A stretch of DNA of 64,000 nt from Ramlibacter ginsenosidimutans (GCF_042678185.1 NZ_JBHUDQ010000019.1), one strand, 5' to 3'; shown: positions 50,244-62,857, counted from the first letter of the stretch. Program-made: numbers and translations. Notes: generated by a model not told the origin, from the sequence alone.

Positions 50244-51299
50244 ATGACCCAGGAGCAGCCCACTCTTCCCATTCTCCTTACCGGCGGAGCCGGTTATATC
50301 GGCAGCCACACCGTGGTGGCGCTCCACGAGGCTGGCTTCAAGCCGGTGATCCTGGACAACTTCGCCAACAGCCACCCGGCCGTGCTGGACCGGCTGGAGC
50401 GCATCCTCGGCACGCGACCGGTGCTGGAGCAAGGGGACGTGCTCGATCGGCCCTTCGTCGAAGCGGTGCTGCGGCGTCACCGCCCCGCGGGCGTGATCCA
50501 CTTCGCCGGCGACAAGGCCGTGGGCGAAAGCGTGGCCCAGCCGCTCAAGTACTTCCACCACAACCTCGGTGGCGCCATCAGCCTGCTGCAGGCGATGGAG
50601 GCGGTGTACCTGGGGCCGCAATCACCCGGAGCGCCGACGCTCGTGTTCTCCAGCAGCGCGACCGTGTACGGCGATCCGGCACGGGTGCCGATCACCGAGG
50701 ACTTCCCGCGCAGCCACACCAATCCGTACGGGCATACCAAGCTCGTGATCGAGGACATGCTCACGGCGGTGAAGCAGGCCCAGCCTTCCTGGCGCGTGGG
50801 CATCCTGCGCTACTTCAATCCGGTGGGCTCGCATGCGAGCGGGTTGATGGGCGAAGACCCGGCGGGGATTCCGAACAACCTCATGCCCTACGTCACGCAG
50901 GTGGCGGTGGGACAGCGGCAGCAGCTCAGCGTGTTCGGCAGCGACTACGCGACGCCCGATGGAACCGGCGTGCGCGACTACATCCATGTGATGGACCTGG
51001 CCGAGGGCCACGTCGCTGCGCTGCGCACGCTGCTCGAGCGCGGCGAGAGCTTCACGGTGAATCTCGGCACGGGACGCGGCTACAGCGTGCTGGACGTGGT
51101 GCGCGCGTTCGAGCAGGCGAGCGGGCGCAAGGTGCCCTACCAGCTGGTGGAGCGCAGGCCGGGCGACGTGGCGCAGTGCTATGCCGACCCGTCGCTGGCG
51201 AAGAAGCTGCTGGGGTGGGAGGCGAAGCGCAGCCTGCAGGACATGTGCGTGGATGCCTGGCGCTGGCAGAGCGCGAATCCGAAGGGATACGCGGGCTGA
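50244..51299 (+). CDS. galE: UDP-glucose 4-epimerase
   Basis: 351 residues, normal for GalE. The Rossmann motif is LTGGAGYIGSHTVVAL, followed by the GalE-specific VILDNFANS, IHFAGDKAVGESV, catalytic SSSATVYG and NPYGHTKLVIEDM (Tyr-x3-Lys). The C-terminal RDYIHVMDLAEGH and AQCYADPSLA are also typical. It interconverts UDP-glucose and UDP-galactose, supplying galactose for the surface polysaccharides. The downstream YdcF-like gene starts 7 bases after its stop. Confidence 0.93.
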   Translation: MTQEQPTLPILLTGGAGYIGSHTVVALHEAGFKPVILDNFANSHPAVLDRLERILGTRPVLEQGDVLDRPFVEAVLRRHRPAGVIHFAGDKAVGESVAQPLKYFHHNLGGAISLLQAMEAVYLGPQSPGAPTLVFSSSATVYGDPARVPITEDFPRSHTNPYGHTKLVIEDMLTAVKQAQPSWRVGILRYFNPVGSHASGLMGEDPAGIPNNLMPYVTQVAVGQRQQLSVFGSDYATPDGTGVRDYIHVMDLAEGHVAALRTLLERGESFTVNLGTGRGYSVLDVVRAFEQASGRKVPYQLVERRPGDVAQCYADPSLAKKLLGWEAKRSLQDMCVDAWRWQSANPKGYAG

Positions 51300-51306
51300 G
51301 ACGGCG

Positions 51307-52064
51307 TTGATCCCCTACGTCGTCTCCAAGCTCGCCATCGCACTGATCTCGCCGCTGGGGACGGCGCTCCTCCTGTGGCTCGTGGGCCTGCTGCTCCTGG
51401 CCACGGCGCGCCGGGCGGCGATCTCCCTGCTGGTCCTCGGCCTGGGCTGGCTGTGGCTTTGGTCGACGCCGGTCGTGAGCGATTCGCTCCTGCACCACCT
51501 CGAGCACCGTTATCCGCCGCGACTGGCCGCGGCCTTGCCGCGCGCGGATGCCATCGTGGTGCTCGGAGGTGCGGTGGCGCCGCCGGGCCGCGGCATGCCC
51601 TACCCCAATCTCAGTCCGGCGGCCGATCGTATCTGGCATGCAGCGCGCGTGTTCCGCGCGGGCAAGGCGCCGATCTTGGTCGCCAGCGGCGGCAGCGATC
51701 CGGCGCTCGCCGCCGTGCCGGAAGCGCAGGTGATCGCGGGCCTGCTGCAGGAGCTGGGGGTGCCGGCCGCGGCGATCCTGCAGGAGCGCGATAGCCGCAC
51801 GACCTACGAGAACGCGCAATTCACGGCAAGGCTCCTGCAGGATCGCCACGTCCGCGGATCCTGCTCGTGACCTCCGCGCTGCACATGCGGCGCGCGGCGG
51901 CGGAATTCGGGCGGGCCGGATTCCAGGTGATCCCGGCGGCGACCGACTACAGCGAGCCGCGCTTCGCCGGCGGACTGCAGTGGGTGCCCGATACGCTGGC
52001 GCTGGATGACGCCGCGCGGAGCATGAAGGAGCTGGTGGGGACGCTGGTGACCGAGGTGCGCTGA
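51307..52064 (+). pseudogene. YdcF family protein, frameshifted
   Basis: A TTG at 51307 opens a YdcF/ElyC-type protein with two N-terminal hydrophobic helices, DAIVVLGGAVAPPG, PILVASGGSDPA and DSRTTYENAQFTARLL. The frame then ends at 51870, while the family continuation ILLVTSALHMRRAAAEFGR to VTEVR* is in the next frame. Adding one base at about 51851-51856 (CGCGG for CGCCGG) restores a normal ~252-residue protein. Either a recent mutation or a sequencing error. A separate intact YdcF gene lies at 2.1-2.9 kb. Confidence 0.8.
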
Positions 52065-52104
52065 GCGCCCCCGCCCTCCCCCCAAAGGGAAGGGAGGGAA
52101 GAGG
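52065..52104. repeat. Partial copy of the C/G-run palindromic repeat
   Basis: GAGCGCCCCCGCCCTCCC...AAAGGGAAGGGAGGGAAGAGG matches the right arm of the repeat inside aroA (63121-63225). It lies exactly between convergent stop codons and may act as terminator. Confidence 0.7.
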
Positions 52105-52107
52105 TCG

Positions 52108-55100
52108 CTAGTTGCTGCGCGTCGCGTCCGGTCCGCCCTCAGGCTGCGCCGTCGCCAGCTTCCCGACGCCGAGCGACAGGCCGCTGCCCACCAGCTTGTC
52201 TTTCGCGGGCCGTGCCGCGGGCGCTGCGATGGTCACGCGGTTCGCGTCCAGGCCCAGCTTCACTATGGTGTCGCGCATGGCGTTGGCACGCGCTTGCGCC
52301 AGTTCCACGAGTCCCTCATCGGCGATGGGCACCTGTTTCGTCAACCTGTCCAGCAGCTCCGCATGGAAAGCGGACGGCGCGCCGTCGTCGCGCGTCTTGA
52401 ACCGGCGTCCCAGGCGCTCGACGAATTCACTGTCCATCACGCGTGCCACACCGCCTGCATCCTTGTCCTTGTAGCTCGCCCGCAGCTTCTGGTACTCGCC
52501 GGCGCCCGCCACCTGCGCGTAGCGGTCCTCGAGCCAGGTCTGCACCTTGTAGTTGTTCACGTCCACGGGCCCGGGCGGCTCGCCCGGCGCCAGCTTGAGG
52601 CCGGCCGCGGTGGCCGCCTCCTTGCGCATCGCGGCGTCCTGCAGGGCGCGACGGTCCGCCGCGGGGTCGTAGCCCGGCTGGATGGTCAGCGTGAGCGAGG
52701 GTCGCTTGGCGAGCGCTTCCGCCAGCGTCTTCAGCTTCTCCTGCTCGGGCGGCAGCAGCACTCTGCTGCCCGGGTCGAACCCTGCGGCCTCGAACTTCTC
52801 GGTTTCGCCGCCGAGCAGTGCGCCCAGCGCGCGGAAGGGCGCCGTGACGATCCTGGTGAGCACGTTGACGAGGGCCTTCCAGACGATCGCGCCATAGCTG
52901 AACTGCGGGTCGTCCAGGCTGCCCGACACGGGCAGGTCGAGGTCGATCACGCCGTTGCTGTCCTCCAGCAGGGCGATGGCCAGGTCCAGCGGCAACTTGC
53001 TGGCGCTGGGACTGTCCACTGGCTCGCCCAGGCGCAGCCTGGTCACGATGAACTTGTTGGTGCCGGCCAGCTGGCGTTGCCTGATCTTGTATTCGAGGTC
53101 CACCGACAGCCGCCCCGACGCGATCTTGCGGCCGGCGAACTTGCCCGAGTACGGCGTGAGCCGCGTCATCTCCAGGTTGCGGAACGCCAGCGTCAGGTCC
53201 GTGGACTCGGTCGCGCGGAACGGCTGGATCGCGCCGCGGATGCGCGCCGAGCCGTAGTCGTCGACCTGGCCATCGAGCTCCACCTGCGCATTGGACGCCG
53301 GGTCGGTCGACAGCCCCGTCACCACGCCGGAGAGGTCGTGCATGCGCGTGCCGAACTGCGGGGTGAGCGACAGGTCGGCGAATTCGGCGCTGCCGCCGAT
53401 GACGCGCAGGCGCTCCACGGTGACGGGGAACGCGGGAGGTGCGGCGGTCGATGGAGGAGCGCTCGACGTCGCAACTACGGGCGTCACGGCAGGCGCCGGT
53501 TTCTTCGCCGACGTGCGCAGGATGCGCTGCAGGTTCAGCGTCTGGTCCTCGAAGATGATCACCTTGCCGAAGGGCTCGCGCGCCACCAGCTCGCCGATGT
53601 GGGCACTGTCCGGGCCGAGCGTCAGCCGCAGCGCGTCGGACGACAGCTTCTTCCATCCCAGGAAGGGCTGGCCCGTGTCCTCCTCGGTGATGGCCAGGCC
53701 GTCCACCGCGAAGCCGCCCGTGTAGGCCAGCGCCATGCCCTTCCTGCCGGGGCCGAACACCAGCTTGCCGCGCGTATTCGCCGCACCCGCATCCAGGCGC
53801 AGCTGCGCGAACTGGTTGACGTAGGGCGCGAACGGCTTGAGCGAGAGGCCGGCGAGCCGCAGTTCGAGCTGCCCCGAGGGCGTGCCGGGGACGATCGTGC
53901 CCTTCGCCTCCAGCCGGCCACCCTGCTTCACGGTGAATGCGGCTTCCACCGGGATCGCGCGGGAGAGGTCCAGTCCCACATCGCGCAACTGCACGGTGCC
54001 TTGCGCCAAGTCGAGCGTCACGGGCGTCGCGGAGGACGCGTCCACCAGTTGCAACTGCAGGTCGTCGGCGGCGACGCGCACGATCTTCATTGCGGGCGCG
54101 GTCGATGGCGCCACGGCTGCAGGTGCGGGCGGCGCCTGCGCAGTCCGGCGCAGGATGTCGCTCCAGTTCAGCCGCTGCTGCTTGTCGAGGCGGACCAGTG
54201 CGCGTGCACCGTCGAGCCCGATGGCTTCGATGTCGACGCGATTGGCTGGCAGGGCCATGCGCGCATTCACCAGCGTCGCGCGCTGCAGTTGCGCGACCGA
54301 TTCGTCGCCCGAGCGAAGTTCCACCGGGCCCATGGAAGCTTGAACCGAGCCCAGATCGACCATGGTCTGCGGTCCCAGCTCGCCCGCGACAGAGGCGCTC
54401 AGCTCGAAGGCCTGGGCCGTCGCGGAGAGCGGCTTGGCATAACCGAGATCCGTCCACTTCGCGGACCAGCCGGCCAGGCGCACGGTGCCGACCGCGAACT
54501 TCCACGGCGACCGGGCCTGCGCCGCGGCCTTCACGACGGCGCCGCGACGGTCCGCGCCGCCTTCGGCCGGCGCCGTGAACACCGCCGCCCAGTCCAGCGC
54601 GCCGTGCGCATCGCGCGTGGCCGCCAGTGCGCCGCCTTCGAGCGTCACCGCGCCGGCGCGGAACTCGCGCCGAAGGAGGTCGAACGAGAGGTCGTCGAAG
54701 CGTGCCGTCGCAAGCTGCAGCAAGGGCGCGCCGCCGCCGCGCGGCGTGAGCGCGAAGTCGCGAAGGACCAGGTTGCCCTTCGAGATCTCCAGATCGGGGA
54801 CGGCCTGCCGGCCCGGCCCGCGCAGCAATGCGAACCGGTACTGCAGCGCCGCCGCGAGCGTGCCCGAGGGCACCGCGGCGAGCGGGTTCTGCACGGCGCC
54901 CAGCACGCGGCCGATGCGTGCCCCTTGCAGCTCCAGCTCGCCTTCCGACGAGAGCGGATTGACCGAGAGCTGACCCTTCCAGCGCAAGGTGCCGCCCTGC
55001 TCCGGCAGGCGCGCCGCGAGCAGGTAGTCGCCGCTGTCCTCGGGCAGCGTCGACAGGCTGTCGAGCTCCACGCCCAGCGGCGTGAACGCCGCCTTGTACG

Positions 55101-55596
55101 GATCGCCCGGCCGGTCGGCATCGACGTACTCGATGTCGCCGTTCGCCACCTGCAGGTGATCGATCAGCACGCGCACCATGCGATCGGAAGGCGGCCCGTT
55201 GGTCTTCGCGAGCAAGGCGTCCCAGTTCAGCGCGCCACCGCGTCGCACCTCCACTCGCAGTCGCGGGCGCTCCAGCAAGATGGAGCGCAGGCGCCATGCC
55301 CAGCGTGTGACGCCGTCGACGTCGAGATTCACGTAGAGCTTGTCGGCGCCCGCCAGCAGCGCACCACTGGGCTCGGCGAGCGCGAGGCCTTGCACCCGCA
55401 GCTCCAGCGTGAGCGGGTTGAAGTCGACGCGCTCGGCGGACAGCTTGCTGGCCAGGAAGCGTTCACCGGCCCAGGGAAGCACCTTCCGCGCGAGCGGGTC
55501 GACGAGGAAGAAGCCGAAGAGCAGGTACAGCCCGAACGCTCCGGCCACGATGAGGAAGGGCAGGCTGCGCAGGAAACCGGCAACGCGTCGCCACAT
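52108..55596 (-). CDS. DUF748/AsmA-like envelope protein
   Basis: A 1162-residue protein with one N-terminal membrane helix (LPFLIVAGAFGLYLLFGFF) and a long AsmA/TamB-like beta-repeat region of the DUF748 type (ALAEPSGALLAGADKLYVNLDVDGV; LRLTLGPDSAHIGELVAREPFGKV). A C-terminal segment from ~930 has an OmpA-like stretch (LLPPEQEKLKTLAEALAKRP). Such proteins bridge inner and outer membrane or carry lipids; the role here is inferred. The ATG at 55596 is preferred to a TTG two codons upstream; GAGG lies 9 bases before it. Confidence 0.85.
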   Translation of the reverse strand: MWRRVAGFLRSLPFLIVAGAFGLYLLFGFFLVDPLARKVLPWAGERFLASKLSAERVDFNPLTLELRVQGLALAEPSGALLAGADKLYVNLDVDGVTRWAWRLRSILLERPRLRVEVRRGGALNWDALLAKTNGPPSDRMVRVLIDHLQVANGDIEYVDADRPGDPYKAAFTPLGVELDSLSTLPEDSGDYLLAARLPEQGGTLRWKGQLSVNPLSSEGELELQGARIGRVLGAVQNPLAAVPSGTLAAALQYRFALLRGPGRQAVPDLEISKGNLVLRDFALTPRGGGAPLLQLATARFDDLSFDLLRREFRAGAVTLEGGALAATRDAHGALDWAAVFTAPAEGGADRRGAVVKAAAQARSPWKFAVGTVRLAGWSAKWTDLGYAKPLSATAQAFELSASVAGELGPQTMVDLGSVQASMGPVELRSGDESVAQLQRATLVNARMALPANRVDIEAIGLDGARALVRLDKQQRLNWSDILRRTAQAPPAPAAVAPSTAPAMKIVRVAADDLQLQLVDASSATPVTLDLAQGTVQLRDVGLDLSRAIPVEAAFTVKQGGRLEAKGTIVPGTPSGQLELRLAGLSLKPFAPYVNQFAQLRLDAGAANTRGKLVFGPGRKGMALAYTGGFAVDGLAITEEDTGQPFLGWKKLSSDALRLTLGPDSAHIGELVAREPFGKVIIFEDQTLNLQRILRTSAKKPAPAVTPVVATSSAPPSTAAPPAFPVTVERLRVIGGSAEFADLSLTPQFGTRMHDLSGVVTGLSTDPASNAQVELDGQVDDYGSARIRGAIQPFRATESTDLTLAFRNLEMTRLTPYSGKFAGRKIASGRLSVDLEYKIRQRQLAGTNKFIVTRLRLGEPVDSPSASKLPLDLAIALLEDSNGVIDLDLPVSGSLDDPQFSYGAIVWKALVNVLTRIVTAPFRALGALLGGETEKFEAAGFDPGSRVLLPPEQEKLKTLAEALAKRPSLTLTIQPGYDPAADRRALQDAAMRKEAATAAGLKLAPGEPPGPVDVNNYKVQTWLEDRYAQVAGAGEYQKLRASYKDKDAGGVARVMDSEFVERLGRRFKTRDDGAPSAFHAELLDRLTKQVPIADEGLVELAQARANAMRDTIVKLGLDANRVTIAAPAARPAKDKLVGSGLSLGVGKLATAQPEGGPDATRSN

Positions 55597-55602
55597 GAAC
55601 AA

Positions 55603-55811
55603 GCCTCGCAGCGTTGGCAGCGGCGGGGCGCCCGCCGGGAATGCTGGTGGCCACTCTAGCGCGGGTGGAGGGCGTCGGGAAAGGGACCTTGGGGCAATGG
55701 ATCAGGTCGAGCGCCGCTCACCGCAGCCCTCTCGCGGAGGCCTCTCGCGGAGGCAGAGGCAGCAAGCGCAGCAGGCGAGCGCCGCCTCCCCCGGAGGGTC
55801 GGATCAACCGA
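55603..55811. other. Gap between DUF748 and gph genes
   Basis: 209 bases without a gene. Holds a 12-bp tandem CTCTCGCGGAGG (twice, near 55731-55756) and G/C-rich hairpin potential; no further feature seen. Confidence 0.4.
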
Positions 55812-56489
55812 TCAGGCCGCGACGCGGAACTTCAGGAGAGGCAGCAGGGCCAGCGGTGTCTCGATGTGGACGTCCGCGCCCCAGTCCTTCACGTCGGTGG
55901 CGCCGAGGTAGCCGTAGGTGGCGGCGACGGTGCCCATCCCCGCGGCCTTGCCGGCCTGCACGTCACGCACGTCATCGCCCACGTAGAGGCACTCGATCGG
56001 CTTCACACCCACCTGCCGCGCCGCTTCCAGCAACGGCGCAGGGTGCGGCTTCGAATACGGCGTCGAGTCGCCGCCCACCACCGCACGCGCGCTCGCGAAG
56101 AGCGGCATGCCCTTGGTCAGCGGCCCGGTGAAGCGCATGGACTTGTTGGTCACGACGCCCCACGGCACGTCGCGTTCCACCAGCGAGTCGATCAGTTGCT
56201 TGACGCCTTCGAACACATACGTCCGCTGGGTCATGCACGCTTCGTAGTTGCGGAAGAACTCTTCGCGCAGCGCCGGGAAGTCCGCATGGTCCGGCGTGAT
56301 GCCGAAGGCGACGCCCAGCATGCCGCGGGCGCCGGCGCCCGCCATGGGGCGGTAGCGTTCGTACGGCAGCGACGGCAGGCCGCGCGCAATGCGCATCTGG
56401 TCGGCCGCGGCCCCGAGATCGGGGGCGCTGTCGATCAAGGTGCCGTCCAGGTCGAAGAGGACGGCCTTCACGTCGTGCGCGATCATCAT
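55812..56489 (-). CDS. gph: Phosphoglycolate phosphatase
   Basis: A 225-residue HAD hydrolase. Motif I is VLFDLDGTLIDSAPDL (nucleophile and second Asp), the cap follows, motif II is WGVVTNKS, motif III Lys is in YSKPHP and motif IV is CLYVGDDVRD. Dephosphorylates 2-phosphoglycolate from DNA repair. Start ATG at 56489 or the adjacent one at 56486. It follows ubiG by 2 bases, the common betaproteobacterial order ompA-ubiG-gph. Confidence 0.9.
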   Translation of the reverse strand: MMIAHDVKAVLFDLDGTLIDSAPDLGAAADQMRIARGLPSLPYERYRPMAGAGARGMLGVAFGITPDHADFPALREEFFRNYEACMTQRTYVFEGVKQLIDSLVERDVPWGVVTNKSMRFTGPLTKGMPLFASARAVVGGDSTPYSKPHPAPLLEAARQVGVKPIECLYVGDDVRDVQAGKAAGMGTVAATYGYLGATDVKDWGADVHIETPLALLPLLKFRVAA

Positions 56490-56491
56490 GA

Positions 56492-57199
56492 TCAGGGTTT
56501 GCGGGCGGCCGCCAGGTAGTTGACGCTCGTGTCGCCACTGAGCCGGTAGCGACGCGTGAGCGGGTTGTATTCCATGCCCTGCGTCTGGAGCACGTCCAGG
56601 CCCGCGCTGCGGGCCCAGCCCGCCAGCTCGCTGGGCTTGATGAACTTCAGGTATTCGTGGGTGCCGCGCGGCAGCAGGTTCAGCACGTACTCCGCGCCGA
56701 CGATCGCGAACAGGAACGCCTTGGCGTTGCGGTTGATGGTGGAGAAGAAGACCCAGCCGCCCGGCTTCACCAGCGTGGCGGCGGCCTGCACCACCGACTC
56801 CGGGCGCGGCACGTGTTCCAGCATCTCCATGCAGGTGACCACGTCGAACTGGCCCGCCTGCTCCTGCGCCAGCATCTCGGCGCTGGCCTCGCGGTATTCG
56901 ACGTTGGGCGTTCCCGCCTCCAGCGCGTGGAGCTGCGCCACGCGCAGCGCCTTGGTCGAGAGGTCGATGCCCAGGACGCTGGCGCCCTTGCGCGCCATGC
57001 TGTCGGCCAGGATGCCGCCGCCGCAGCCGATGTCCACGACGCGCTTGCCCGCGAGTTGCGCGAGGCCGTCGATCCAGCCCAGGCGCAAGGGGTTGATCGC
57101 GTGCAGCGGCCCGAATTCGCTGTCCGGGTCCCACCAGCGGTGGGCCTGCTCGGAGAACTTGGCGAGTTCGACCGGGTCGGCGTTCAGGGCTTCGTTCAT
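56492..57199 (-). CDS. ubiG: Ubiquinone biosynthesis O-methyltransferase
   Basis: A 235-residue SAM-dependent methyltransferase. AHRWWDPDSEFGPLHAINP is the UbiG N-terminal signature; motif I is RVVDIGCGGGIL, post-I is VLGIDLSTKAL, and CMEMLEHVP and KPGGWVFFSTINRN follow. It performs the two O-methylations in ubiquinone synthesis at the inner membrane. Cotranscribed with gph; separated from ompA by a terminator. Confidence 0.95.
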   Translation of the reverse strand: MNEALNADPVELAKFSEQAHRWWDPDSEFGPLHAINPLRLGWIDGLAQLAGKRVVDIGCGGGILADSMARKGASVLGIDLSTKALRVAQLHALEAGTPNVEYREASAEMLAQEQAGQFDVVTCMEMLEHVPRPESVVQAAATLVKPGGWVFFSTINRNAKAFLFAIVGAEYVLNLLPRGTHEYLKFIKPSELAGWARSAGLDVLQTQGMEYNPLTRRYRLSGDTSVNYLAAARKP

Positions 57200-57237
57200 G
57201 GCTGGGGCAGATTGTCAGTCAGCTGGCTCGTGAGTAA

Positions 57238-57267
57238 ATGAAAAAGGGCCCGCAGCGCGGGCCCTTT
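57238..57267 (-). terminator. Rho-independent terminator of ompA
   Basis: GGGCCCGC-AGC-GCGGGCCC stem followed on the minus strand by TTTTTC, just after the ompA stop. Confidence 0.85.
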
Positions 57268-57289
57268 GTGCAGCTTTTCTCGCTGGCGT

Positions 57290-58018
57290 TTACTGATTGG
57301 CGCGCGTGCCGACCACTTCGATTTCCACGCGGCGGTTCTTCGCGCGGCCTTCGGCGGTCTTGTTGTCGGCGACGGGCTGCTTCTCGCCCTTGCCTTCCGT
57401 GTACACGCGGTTCTTCTCGATGCCCTTGGACACGAGATAGGCCTTCACGGCTTCCGCGCGGCGCACGGACAGCTTCTGGTTGTACGTGTCGGTGCCGACG
57501 GAGTCGGTGTGGCCCACGGCGATGATCACTTCGAGGTTGATGCCCTGGATCTTGCCGACCAGGTCATCCAGCTTCGCCTTGCCTTCGGGCTTCAGGACGG
57601 CCTTGTCGAAGTCGAAGAACGCGTCGGCGGCGTAGGTCACCTTGGTGGCGGCGGGCGGCTGGGGAGCCGGGGCCGGCGGTTGCGCAGCCGGGGCCGGGGC
57701 GGGCGCCGGGGCAGCCATGGGCGCCGGAGCCGGGGCCGGGGCGGCAGCCACGAGGGCGCCGTCGCAGCCGACCGCAGCAGTGGCGGGGGTCCAGTTGGCA
57801 TCGCGCCAGCACAGTTCGTTGGTGCCGTTGCGCCAGACGTATTCGCCCGTGCCGTTCTGCCAGTTGTCGACCTGGGTGCCGCCGTTGGCCGCAACCACGC
57901 GCGTTCCTGCGGGCATCGGCGCCGCGGCCGTGGAGGCCATCGGCATGTGCATGCTGCCGCAGCCAGTCAGGGCCGCAGCGGAGGCAAACATCAGCGCCAC
58001 TTTGTTCAGTTTCTTCAT
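57290..58018 (-). CDS. ompA: OmpA family lipoprotein
   Basis: 242 residues. Signal peptide with lipobox LTGC (Cys ~20). The N-terminal part (residues 30-85) has repeated W-containing strands (NGTGEYVWRNGTNELCW), then an Ala/Pro repeat linker (APAPAPMAAPAPAPAPA). A C-terminal OmpA/MotB peptidoglycan-binding domain follows (FDFDKAVLKPEGKAKLDDL, GHTDSVGTDTYNQKLSVRRA, GKGEKQPVADN, RRVEIE). It tethers the outer membrane to peptidoglycan. Much shorter than E. coli OmpA: no 8-strand barrel. Confidence 0.9.
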   Translation of the reverse strand: MKKLNKVALMFASAAALTGCGSMHMPMASTAAAPMPAGTRVVAANGGTQVDNWQNGTGEYVWRNGTNELCWRDANWTPATAAVGCDGALVAAAPAPAPAPMAAPAPAPAPAAQPPAPAPQPPAATKVTYAADAFFDFDKAVLKPEGKAKLDDLVGKIQGINLEVIIAVGHTDSVGTDTYNQKLSVRRAEAVKAYLVSKGIEKNRVYTEGKGEKQPVADNKTAEGRAKNRRVEIEVVGTRANQ

Positions 58019-58250
58019 GGTTCTCCTCTTGGGGAAAAGATTTCGCAGCAGCGCTGCGCCAACACTACGTCCTGCGTGACCTATTCACCAGTTACGTTCG
58101 GCTCATTGTGCCATAGGGCCTTATGCCTTGGCCGGCTCGACCGCTGGGAGTTCGTAGGACGAAAGCCCAATTCCTCTCCCGATGTTGCCGCGTCGCCACA
58201 TCCGAGCAAAAACGTAAAATCTTCGGTTTCCCGCCTCTTGACGGAACCCA

Positions 58251-60883
<2,633 letters not shown>

Positions 60884-60884
<1 letters not shown>

Positions 60885-61966
60885 TGCCCAAGACACTCTC
60901 CGAACTCCGCGCCGGAATCGACCAGGTCGACCGCGAACTCCTGACGCTGCTGAACCGGCGCGCCGCGCTGGCCAACGAGGTGGGCGAGCTCAAGCGTGCC
61001 GAGGGCTCGCCCGTGTTCCGTCCGGAGCGCGAGGCGCAGGTCATCAACGGCATGCAGGCCGCCAACCCCGGGCCGCTGAAGGACGACAACATCGCCCACA
61101 TCTGGCGCGAGATCATGTCCGCCTGCCGCGCGCTGGAAGCGCCGCAGCGCGTGGCCTATCTCGGGCCGGCCGGCACCTACAGCGAGCAGGCGGCGCTGCA
61201 ATTCTTCGGCTCCAGCATCGCCCGCGTGCCGTGCGTGAGCATCGACGAGGTGTTCCAGTCCGCCACTTCGGGCGCCGCCGATTTCGGCGTCGTGCCGGTG
61301 GAGAACAACACCGAGGGCGTGGTGACGCGCTCGCTCGACCTGTTTCTGGGCACGCCGCTGCACATCATCGGCGAGACCAGCCTGCTGGTGCGCCACCACC
61401 TCCTGCGCAAGGACGCCTCGCTGCAGGGCATCGAAGTGGTCGTGGCCCACCCGCAGGCGCTGGCGCAGTGCCAGGGCTGGCTGAACAACCACCTGCCCGA
61501 CGTGGAGCGGCGCGCCGTCTCCAGCAACGCGGAAGGCGCACGCCTGGCGGCCGAACATCCCGAGTGGGCGGCGATCGCCAGCGACCGGGCGGCGAACGAA
61601 TTCGGGCTGCACATTGCGGCGCAGGCGATCCAGGACGACCCGTTCAACCGCACGCGCTTCGCCGTGGTCTGCCTGCCGCAGGTGCTGGCCGCGCCGGACG
61701 CCTCGGGCAAGGACTGCGTGAGCCTGATCGTGTCGGTGCCCAACAAGCCGGGCGCCGTCCACGACATCCTGGTCCCGCTCAAGCAGCATGGGGTGTCGAT
61801 GACGCGCTTCGAGTCGCGTCCGGCCCGCTCGGGCCAGTGGGAATACTATTTCTACATCGACCTGCAGGGCCATCCCTCGCAGCCGCACGTCGCGGCGGCG
61901 CTGAAGGACCTGCAGGCACTGTGCGCGTTCTACAAGGTGCTGGGCACCTACCCACTGGGCGAATAA
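60884..61966 (+). CDS. pheA: Chorismate mutase / prephenate dehydratase (P-protein)
   Basis: 360 residues in three parts. Residues 1-90 are an AroQ-type chorismate mutase (ELRAGIDQVDRELLTLLNRRA). Residues 92-275 are prephenate dehydratase (VAYLGPAGTYSEQAA, GVVPVENNTEGVV, with the TRF motif as NRTRFAVV). Residues 285-360 are an ACT domain with the phenylalanine-binding ESRP (RFESRPARSG). Converts chorismate to phenylpyruvate, feedback-inhibited by Phe. Unlike many Burkholderiales, no serC lies between gyrA and pheA. Confidence 0.95.
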
Positions 61967-61978
61967 GGCAATAACGAC

Positions 61979-62857
61979 ATGGCGATGTTCGAGCAGTTGG
62001 GTTTGATCGGGTGCGGCCTCATGGGCGGCTCGTTCGCCATGGCGATGAAGCGCGCGGGACTCGTCAAGCGGGTGGTGGGCTACAGCAAGTCCCCGTCCAC
62101 GACCGAGCGCGCGCGCCAGATGGGCGTGATCGACGTCGAGGCGCCCTCGGCATTGCTCGCCGTCTCGGGCGCCGACATCGTGCTGCTGGCCGTGCCGGTC
62201 GCGGCGACCGAGGCGACCTTCAAGGCGATCCGGCACCTCGTCACGGCCAACATGCTCGTGATGGACGTCGGCTCGACCAAGCGCGACGTCGTCGAAGCCG
62301 CGCACCGCGTGCTGCGGGACCACGTGGCCTCCTTCGTGCCTGCGCACCCGATCGCCGGCAAGGAAGTCTCGGGCGTGGAGCATGCCGACCCGGACCTGTA
62401 CCAGGGCAAGCAGGTCATCCTGACCCCGACGGAGCGGACGCTGCCGGCGCACGTGCGGCGCGCGCAGGAGCTGTGGGAGGGCCTGGGCTGCCACGTGCAC
62501 CAGATGGCGCCCGAGTCGCACGACGCCGCCTTCGCCGCCGTGAGCCACCTGCCGCACCTGATCGCCTTCGCGCTGATGCACGGGATCCTGCACCAGTACA
62601 ACGGCAAGGAATTCCTCGGTCTCGGCGGACCCGGCTTCAAGGACTTCACGCGCATTGCCGCCAGCGACCCCAAGATGTGGCGCGACATCCTGCTGGCCAA
62701 CCGGGTCGAGCTGGTCGAGCAGGCCAAGATGTTCCAGCGCAGCCTGATGACCATGATGAAGCTGGCCGAGGACGGGGAGGGCGAGAAGCTCGAAGAGCTC
62801 ATCACCGAAGCGAGCAACGCCCGCGCGCACTGGCGCATGGGCCAGAAGCTGAAGTAA
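61979..62857 (+). CDS. tyrA: Prephenate dehydrogenase
   Basis: A 292-residue NAD(P)-dependent dehydrogenase. It has the nucleotide-binding motif LIGCGLMGGSFAMAM, DVGSTKRDVVE, PAHPIAGKEVSGVEHAD with catalytic His, and helical dimerisation domain HLPHLIAFAL...GGPGFKDFTRIA. Makes 4-hydroxyphenylpyruvate for tyrosine. 12 bases after pheA, 27 before aroA, so one aromatic amino-acid operon. Confidence 0.94.
   Translation: MAMFEQLGLIGCGLMGGSFAMAMKRAGLVKRVVGYSKSPSTTERARQMGVIDVEAPSALLAVSGADIVLLAVPVAATEATFKAIRHLVTANMLVMDVGSTKRDVVEAAHRVLRDHVASFVPAHPIAGKEVSGVEHADPDLYQGKQVILTPTERTLPAHVRRAQELWEGLGCHVHQMAPESHDAAFAAVSHLPHLIAFALMHGILHQYNGKEFLGLGGPGFKDFTRIAASDPKMWRDILLANRVELVEQAKMFQRSLMTMMKLAEDGEGEKLEELITEASNARAHWRMGQKLK

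Noticed and set aside
52294..55659. An 1121-codon open frame opposite the DUF748 gene
   Set aside because: Arg/Gln/His-rich shadow of a real gene, without any domain feature.
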